Below are positions 35,516-39,832 of a DNA stretch of 39,832 nt, one piece after another. The notes beneath the pieces were generated by a model. The model was not told where the DNA came from, made no database searches, and saw only the letters and a program-made list of their open reading frames with translations. This DNA comes from Verrucomicrobiota bacterium. Lineage in GTDB: Bacteria; Verrucomicrobiota; Verrucomicrobiia; Verrucomicrobiales; DEV007. A program made the position numbers and the translations under genes. The stretch covers positions 1-39,832 of the forward strand of contig CAUJIH010000080.1 in the NCBI GenBank assembly GCA_963205275.1. The letters run 5' to 3'. The first letter of the stretch is position 1. Each line of letters opens with the position of its first letter.

Positions 35516-35739
35516 GTCAGAAATCGGAGAGCCGTAGAAAGATCTATCGCCTTACATTCCATCTCTCAAATCCGATTTTGCGCTATACAGATACATTTTA
35601 GATTACGAGAGAAGTGCAAAGAACCCCGGTAGAATGGGGTGGGGACGATTCAAACACTGTTATTTATCCTCCTTGCCAGACCGTCTCCTGCGTCGTTTGA
35701 TCGTAGAAAATCAGAATCATCTTTTCAGAATCGACATTA

Positions 35740-37095
35740 ATGAAGCCCGAGCATTTATGGAAACGCTTTGTATTCTTGGCGCTCCTCTGCGGTTTATTAC
35801 CCGGCTTCGGACTAGCAACCACCATGACGGCGACCTGGCTGATCGAGGTGCCCTCACCACTCTGGTATCCCGCCGCTGTCCAGAGCCATGCCACAGCATT
35901 TCTGATCGGATGGGGCGGTGCGATGATCCTCGGAGTCGCGCTGCACTTTTTGCCACGTCTCCGGGGTGTAAAACTACTCTGCCCTGAGTGGGTGAATCGC
36001 TGCTTCTGGTGTCTCGTGCTGGGTCTGGTGTTACGAATTACGGGACAACTGACCCTCGCAACACTAAATTCGAACGATTCCAGCTTTCTTCTGCCTTGGC
36101 TCAACGGAGCAGTCATCGCTGGTCTGATTTTGGTTCTGACCGGAGTCTGCGGACTTCTACTGATCCTGATCGCTACTTTTCGTACCGGACGCCCTCTCGC
36201 AGAGAATAAAGGCTTTCGCCAAGCCGCTCCCCTACTGTGCCTCTCCGCCCTAGCTCTAGCAGCCGCTCAAATCGCTTGGTGCATCGGGGGGATCAGTGCC
36301 TTACGTGCTGGACTGAACCTCGCGGTTCTCCCCCTAGCATCACACGCTCTCGCCCTCGATCTGATGCTCTTCGACTTCATGGCAGCTATTGCCATCGCGA
36401 TGTCGGCACGACTTTTTCCCCTCACTTTCTGGATTCTGCTCCCATGGTCTCGTGGTTTATTCATTGCTTCCATCTGTCTGGCTCTGGGACTGATCTTGAC
36501 GATCCTTTCGACCCTCTTCCCATCTCCTGAATTTCTGATCGGATCCGCTGGGTTCCAGGCGACAGGAATCCTCCTCGGAGCATGGACGGTTCGAATCTTT
36601 CATCCACGGAAAATTGTGACACGAACGCAGACTCGGCATCGCGTGTGGGCAGGTCCCGCTGATGTAGGGGTAGTCAGCGCTTGGTGCTGGGCAGTCATCG
36701 CCGCTGTGGCTTTGATTCTCTCTGCCCTGCACTACAGCGGAATGTCAGTTCCGTCAGAACTCACACAGAAAAATATTCCTCGTCATGCGATGGGAGCAGG
36801 CTTTATGACTCTACTCATCGTCTCAGTCGGTTGGAAAATGCTCCCTGGGTTCGGGCGAGGACGCCCACGGGGTGAGAAATGCATGTGGGGGGCAGTAGGA
36901 ATGGGCAACTTAGCGGTTACTTTGCGTATTCTGCCCATGCTTTGGCCTGGCGTATCCTGGGGATCATGGAATTGGAGCGCGTTTCTACTCCCTCTCGCCG
37001 GTCTGGCCGGGTTCTCCTGCCTCCTGCTCTTCAGCACCGCGCTGTGGCTCAGTCTACTCGCTACTGGGGCGTCGAGCGTATCTCACGAACCGTGA
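35740..37095 (+). CDS. NnrS-like polytopic membrane protein
   Basis: A 451-residue integral membrane protein with about twelve hydrophobic helices. Conserved-looking histidines lie at the starts of helices as in NnrS: QSHATAFLIGWGGAMILG (H50), ALHFLPRLRG (H69), PLASHALALDLMLFD (H202) and RHAMGAGFMTLLIVSVGWK (H349). NnrS is a haem- and copper-containing membrane protein induced by nitric oxide and tied to denitrification or NO stress; no NO reductase, nitrite reductase or Nnr regulator is visible here. The repeated H-x-x-x-x-x-G pattern supports the family. It heads a co-directional run with the SDR gene (57-base gap) and the PAP2 gene. Confidence 0.82.
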   Translation: MKPEHLWKRFVFLALLCGLLPGFGLATTMTATWLIEVPSPLWYPAAVQSHATAFLIGWGGAMILGVALHFLPRLRGVKLLCPEWVNRCFWCLVLGLVLRITGQLTLATLNSNDSSFLLPWLNGAVIAGLILVLTGVCGLLLILIATFRTGRPLAENKGFRQAAPLLCLSALALAAAQIAWCIGGISALRAGLNLAVLPLASHALALDLMLFDFMAAIAIAMSARLFPLTFWILLPWSRGLFIASICLALGLILTILSTLFPSPEFLIGSAGFQATGILLGAWTVRIFHPRKIVTRTQTRHRVWAGPADVGVVSAWCWAVIAAVALILSALHYSGMSVPSELTQKNIPRHAMGAGFMTLLIVSVGWKMLPGFGRGRPRGEKCMWGAVGMGNLAVTLRILPMLWPGVSWGSWNWSAFLLPLAGLAGFSCLLLFSTALWLSLLATGASSVSHEP

Positions 37096-37152
37096 GAGTC
37101 CATGGCAGGATCGCATTGAATCTAGTAATCTTCTCCGCTACTCTGTCCGGCC

Positions 37153-37980
37153 ATGCGACTCTCAGATAAAGTCATCATCATCACTGGAAGCACCACTGGC
37201 ATCGGTCGATCCATCGCACTCCGATGCGCTGCCGAAGGTGCCCGCATCGTAATTCACGGACTGGAAGCAGAGCTCGGCGCACAAGTCCTTTCAGAAATCG
37301 GCGAAGACCGAGCGATTTTACACATCGGAGATTTGGCTGATCAATCCTGCCCGGAACGACTGGTATCGCTTGCCATCGAGCACTTCGGACGACTCGATGC
37401 CGTAGTGAACAATGCGGCCCTCATCGCTACTGGCAATCTTCATACCACTGACAGTGCGCTCTTTTCTCAAATCATCCAGATCAATACCATCGCTCCATTT
37501 CTTCTGATCAAAGCGGCGCTTCCTCATCTCACTGCACGTCGTGGATGTATTCTCAACATCGGCAGCGTCAATGCTTGGAGCGGGGAACCAAACCTGCTCC
37601 CCTATGCCGTCTCCAAGGGAGCGCTCATGACCATGACTCGGAATCTGGGAGATACACTGATGCGAGAAAACGGTGTCCGTGTCAACCAGATCAATCCAGG
37701 TTGGGTATTGACAGAGAACGAAGAGCAACGAAAGCGTGAGCATGGTCTCTCTTCCGACTGGCCTTCGCGTCTACCGAAAACCTACGCTCCGGAAGGTCGC
37801 CTGCTAAAGCCAGAGGAAATCGCTGCCGCTGCCGTTTACTGGCTGGCGGATGAAAGCGGACCCGTGAGCGGGCAAGTAGTCGATATCGAGCAATATCCCT
37901 TTCTCGGTCGAAATCCCCCAAAGGATGAGAGCACGATTCCGACGCCTAGCGCAGACGATGGGCCACTAGAGAATAACTGA
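37153..37980 (+). CDS. Short-chain dehydrogenase/reductase
   Basis: A 275-residue classical SDR. The cofactor site TGSTTGIGR is at 11-19, NNAAL at 86-90, the catalytic serine S138 in NIGSVNAWSG and the catalytic pair Y151/K155 in YAVSKGA; NPGWVLTE follows. Residues after ~250 form a Pro/Asp/Glu-rich tail (PPKDESTIPTPSADDGPLE) that is unusual but short. Substrate is unknown; classical SDRs of this length act on sugars, polyols or 3-oxoacyl compounds. It begins 57 bases after the NnrS-like gene. Confidence 0.9.
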   Translation: MRLSDKVIIITGSTTGIGRSIALRCAAEGARIVIHGLEAELGAQVLSEIGEDRAILHIGDLADQSCPERLVSLAIEHFGRLDAVVNNAALIATGNLHTTDSALFSQIIQINTIAPFLLIKAALPHLTARRGCILNIGSVNAWSGEPNLLPYAVSKGALMTMTRNLGDTLMRENGVRVNQINPGWVLTENEEQRKREHGLSSDWPSRLPKTYAPEGRLLKPEEIAAAAVYWLADESGPVSGQVVDIEQYPFLGRNPPKDESTIPTPSADDGPLENN

Positions 37981-38061
37981 CTTGCAAGTTCTGCTGAGCT
38001 GCGTCACTCTCTGAGAGAACCTCTTTTAAACGGCTTCGCGTCGGATCAGTATTGTATCGAG

Positions 38062-38796
38062 ATGCCAGATCAACCGAAATCGCAGATATTCAAAATCCTA
38101 GCCTATTCACTGGCAGGAGTTCTCCTACTCCTGAGTTGGCTCTGGAATATTCCGCCATTCTGGCAGTCGCTCGATGAAAACATTTTCCGCTTCTTTAATC
38201 AATTCGTAGATCTTCAATACCCAGTATGGATCAAGATCCTCGCGATTCTGAACACGCGTCTTTTCGACTTCATCTCGGCGGGGTTCATGTGCCTACTCCT
38301 CCTTTGGTCGGTGCATATTTCTCCTCGCCAAGATCGATGGCGCTACTGGATTAGCGTAAGTGTGCTGATGGTGGGCACCTTTCTTCTGATCTCTGCTCTG
38401 TGCGAAATCAGCATCACTTGTCATCGCCCCAGTCCTACAGCGACATTTGGTGACTCGAATCGTCTCAGAAATCTGATCGATATCCGTCATCGGGACATTT
38501 CCAACCAGAGCTTTCCCAGTGATCACGGGGTTATCCTCATGATCTTCGTCGCCTTTCTTTTTCGATTTGCACGACGACAAGTTGCTGCGGTCGGAGTCCT
38601 CTTGACAATCCTGTTGTCAGCACCGCGTATCATGGTAGGCGCTCACTGGTTCACCGATGTGTATGTTGGGGCACTCTCTACCACACTTCTTACCTTACCT
38701 TGGCTCCTGATGAGTCCTCTGGCGGATTGGTGGATCAGAAAGATCCGTCAGCACTTGGATCGTTGGCTCGATAAAAAGCAGATATCGACTCAATGA
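38062..38796 (+). CDS. PAP2-family membrane phosphatase
   Basis: A 244-residue integral membrane protein with about six transmembrane helices and the three-part PAP2 phosphatase signature: a first motif ending HRPSPT (R122, P123), a second at FPSDHG (P152, S153, D154, H155, where Gly is more usual than Asp) and a third R189-x5-H195-x3-D199 (RIMVGAHWFTD). Members dephosphorylate lipid phosphates such as undecaprenyl pyrophosphate, phosphatidic acid or lipid A. The loop between motifs 1 and 2 is long (GDSNRLRNLIDIRHRDI). It ends convergent with the prepilin gene. Confidence 0.87.
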   Translation: MPDQPKSQIFKILAYSLAGVLLLLSWLWNIPPFWQSLDENIFRFFNQFVDLQYPVWIKILAILNTRLFDFISAGFMCLLLLWSVHISPRQDRWRYWISVSVLMVGTFLLISALCEISITCHRPSPTATFGDSNRLRNLIDIRHRDISNQSFPSDHGVILMIFVAFLFRFARRQVAAVGVLLTILLSAPRIMVGAHWFTDVYVGALSTTLLTLPWLLMSPLADWWIRKIRQHLDRWLDKKQISTQ

Positions 38797-38812
38797 ATCT
38801 CAGAAAAGTCGC

Positions 38813-38850
38813 TCTGGATTAACGGAGCGTCTGGATTAACAGAGCGTCTC
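38813..38850. repeat. Short tandem repeat, 17-base unit
   Basis: TCTGGATTAACGGAGCG (38813-38829) is repeated at 38830-38846 with one change (A for G) and followed by TCTC, the start of a third copy. It lies in the 75 bases between the convergent PAP2 and prepilin genes. Looks like a slippage duplication. Confidence 0.75.
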
Positions 38851-38871
38851 TTGCCACAGATCTGATCATGG

Positions 38872-39342
38872 TCAGAATCCACAGGGTATCGAGGCGAGAA
38901 GGCCGTTCATCGAGTCCCAGACAGCCTTCATCATTCCCTGATTGTCTGGATCCTTAAAAATCAGTCGCAACTCAGTCCTATCATATTGGACGTAGAGAAA
39001 CTCTGCGACAAAATCAATTTCGTCATCGTTCAACCCCGTCAGGACGAATTTCTCCCCCGCCATCGGCCCCTCCGGCACGATGACCCCTTCTCGCAGCAAC
39101 CGCGCCGTGGCTGGAACCCCTCCCATCGAGTCTGGGATCACATGAGCTACGCCGAGAGCGGCGAGCGCTCCTGACATCTGCGAGATGCTCTTCGCATTCT
39201 GCACAGCCACCGTTCTCTTCGCTACTCCTCGCAGATTACTGATCGTCGGAAGAGCGATAGCCGCCAATATTCCGATCACCGCAACGATGAGGAGCAACTC
39301 AGTCAGGCTAAAAGCCTTCTCTGTGTTTGAACGAGAGGACAT
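38872..39342 (-). CDS. Type IV pilin / pseudopilin-like prepilin
   Basis: A 156-residue protein with a class III (type IV prepilin) signal: a short charged leader (MSSRSNTEKA), then FSLTELLLIVAVIGILAAIA, with Glu at position +5 of the mature chain (E15) and a long hydrophobic helix, followed by ALPTISNLRG. The residue before the cleavage point is Ala, not the nearly invariant Gly. The C-terminal globular part contains two regions with Asp/Gly loops (LTGLNDDEIDF). It is probably a minor pilin or a type II secretion pseudopilin, as common in PVC bacteria; no other pilus or secretion gene is next to it. Start at ATG 39342. Confidence 0.85.
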   Translation of the reverse strand: MSSRSNTEKAFSLTELLLIVAVIGILAAIALPTISNLRGVAKRTVAVQNAKSISQMSGALAALGVAHVIPDSMGGVPATARLLREGVIVPEGPMAGEKFVLTGLNDDEIDFVAEFLYVQYDRTELRLIFKDPDNQGMMKAVWDSMNGLLASIPCGF

Positions 39343-39509
39343 CAACTATGAAAAGAACGAATGCTTTCAGTCATCAATTTATATGGGTCTCCAGAAAATC
39401 AATACTTCTGAATTTTGTCTTGCAATATAAGAAAATGTAACACAATCTATGTAAATTTCATTCTAAAAATTATTTCATTTTTAAAAATTTTATTTTCACT
39501 GAAAATCTT

Positions 39510-39693
39510 ATGTCATCATTGAGAATAAGGAATACTAATTTTTGGTGGCTTTCCATTTTTTTACTGGCCGCTTTCTCATGGATCACAGGTCAGGACGATG
39601 TAAGCAGAATCCGCTTCACTTCACTATCACAGTCCACGCCAGGCGGACTGCGTTCGAACATGATTCGAGACATTACACAGGATGCGGCGGGCT
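39510..39693 (+). pseudogene. 5' fragment of a two-component-regulator-propeller sensor gene, interrupted by an insertion sequence
   Basis: An ATG at 39510 opens a frame with a signal peptide (WWLSIFLLAAFSWITGQD), followed by IRFTSLSQSTPGGLRSNMIRDI split as IRFTSLSQSTPGG and LRSNMIRDITQDAAG. This is the first Reg_prop repeat (the pattern LSSN-x-I/V-RDI-x-QD-x-G) that opens periplasmic sensor domains of hybrid histidine kinases or propeller-type regulators. After QDAAG (~39692) the expected FIW-type continuation is replaced by an unrelated sequence and a stop at 39701. The break coincides with the GTAA end of the IS66-like element, so the gene is probably split; the rest would lie beyond the element, outside the window. 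Confidence 0.7.
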
Positions 39694-39832
39694 GTAATTG
39701 ATTAGCGCCTCTTGACAATTGATAATTCTGATCTAATCGTGCCTCCGATGGGATTCAATCGGAAAGACCTGATGCGTCAGCCACGGAAGCAACTCGTGGA
39801 GATCGTTCTGTCCCAGCAGAAACGCATAAGGG
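39694..39832 (+). mobile_element. Left end of an IS66-like insertion sequence
   Basis: The element boundary is placed at GTAATTGATTAGCGCC, since IS66-family terminal repeats begin with GTAA and the preceding frame breaks there. IS66 elements make 8-base target duplications; the predicted duplicated bases are GGCGGGCT at 39686-39693. The right end lies outside the window, so the boundary and family are inferred, not proven. Confidence 0.55.
39748..39832 (+). CDS. IS66-type transposase (or accessory) N-terminus, partial
   Basis: An ATG at 39748 begins an open frame to the window edge (28 codons): MGFNRKDLMRQ, then KQLVEIVLSQQKRIR. The short amphipathic helix with leucine spacing and QQKRIR resembles the N-terminal coiled coil of IS66 transposases (a typical pattern is EELVELVLxLQxRIxxLE). 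With so little sequence this is a pattern match only. It would be carried by the insertion sequence that interrupts the sensor gene. Confidence 0.5.
   Translation, partial: MGFNRKDLMRQPRKQLVEIVLSQQKRIR

Noticed and set aside
39343-39509. Possible sigma-70 promoter (TTGTCT then TAACAC, 17-base spacing) in the AT-rich gap
   Set aside because: Too few consensus matches; any AT-rich stretch offers similar pairs.

Overview
The window looks like a chromosomal segment of a free-living, Gram-negative member of the PVC superphylum, most probably Verrucomicrobiota. This is an inference from gene content, not from a marker gene. The support is a ThuA / PVC-type dehydrogenase / cytochrome c fusion, three exported type I sulfatases, large secreted glycosidase-like proteins, an ExbB-ExbD-ExbD-TPR operon and abundant signal peptides. 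No rRNA, tRNA, CRISPR array or phage module was seen.

Layout. 1-984 (minus) is the 5' part of a filamentous-haemagglutinin-type two-partner-secretion exoprotein that runs off the left edge. 1083-6038 (minus) is the giant ThuA-dehydrogenase-haem-ThuA protein. 6168-8218 (minus) is a sulfite dehydrogenase operon (sorA, sorB and a YbjN-like small gene). 8327-11527 (minus) is a secreted GH42-like protein. 11823-15031 (plus) is a two-gene unit of a heparan-N-sulfatase-like sulfatase and a tandem metallo-beta-lactamase-fold protein, followed by a PQQ-glucose/sorbosone-dehydrogenase-like protein. asnS (minus) follows, then two convergent sulfatases (18283-21098).

21160-27366 (minus) is a probable operon: an ExbB/MotA proton channel, two ExbD/TolR paralogues, a roughly 1050-residue TPR protein and a second secreted repeat-like protein. 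27516-30638 (minus) holds pyrE, pyrF (overlapping pyrE), a small TPR-like secreted protein and a Gfo/Idh/MocA oxidoreductase. A 53-residue membrane protein lies at 30809-30970. 31285-33717 (plus) is ilvB-ilvN with a clear intrinsic terminator. 33815-35515 (minus) is an unrecognised secreted protein. 35740-38796 (plus) encodes an NnrS-like membrane protein, an SDR oxidoreductase and a PAP2 phosphatase. 38872-39342 (minus) is a type IV pilin-like prepilin. The right edge holds the first ~61 codons of a two-component-regulator-propeller gene, apparently interrupted by the left end of an IS66-like insertion sequence.

How it fits together. The left half (sulfatases, GH-like protein, MBL protein, PVC dehydrogenase, sugar dehydrogenase-like protein, sulfite dehydrogenase) reads as periplasmic or surface machinery for sulfated polysaccharides or glycosaminoglycan-like substrates, with the sulfite and sugar oxidations feeding electrons to cytochrome c. 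The right half is mostly housekeeping (pyrimidine and branched-chain amino acid synthesis) around a putative proton-driven envelope machine with TPR partners. Translation starts were chosen at the ATG that gives a sensible signal peptide or conserved N-terminus, so several differ from the longest open frame.
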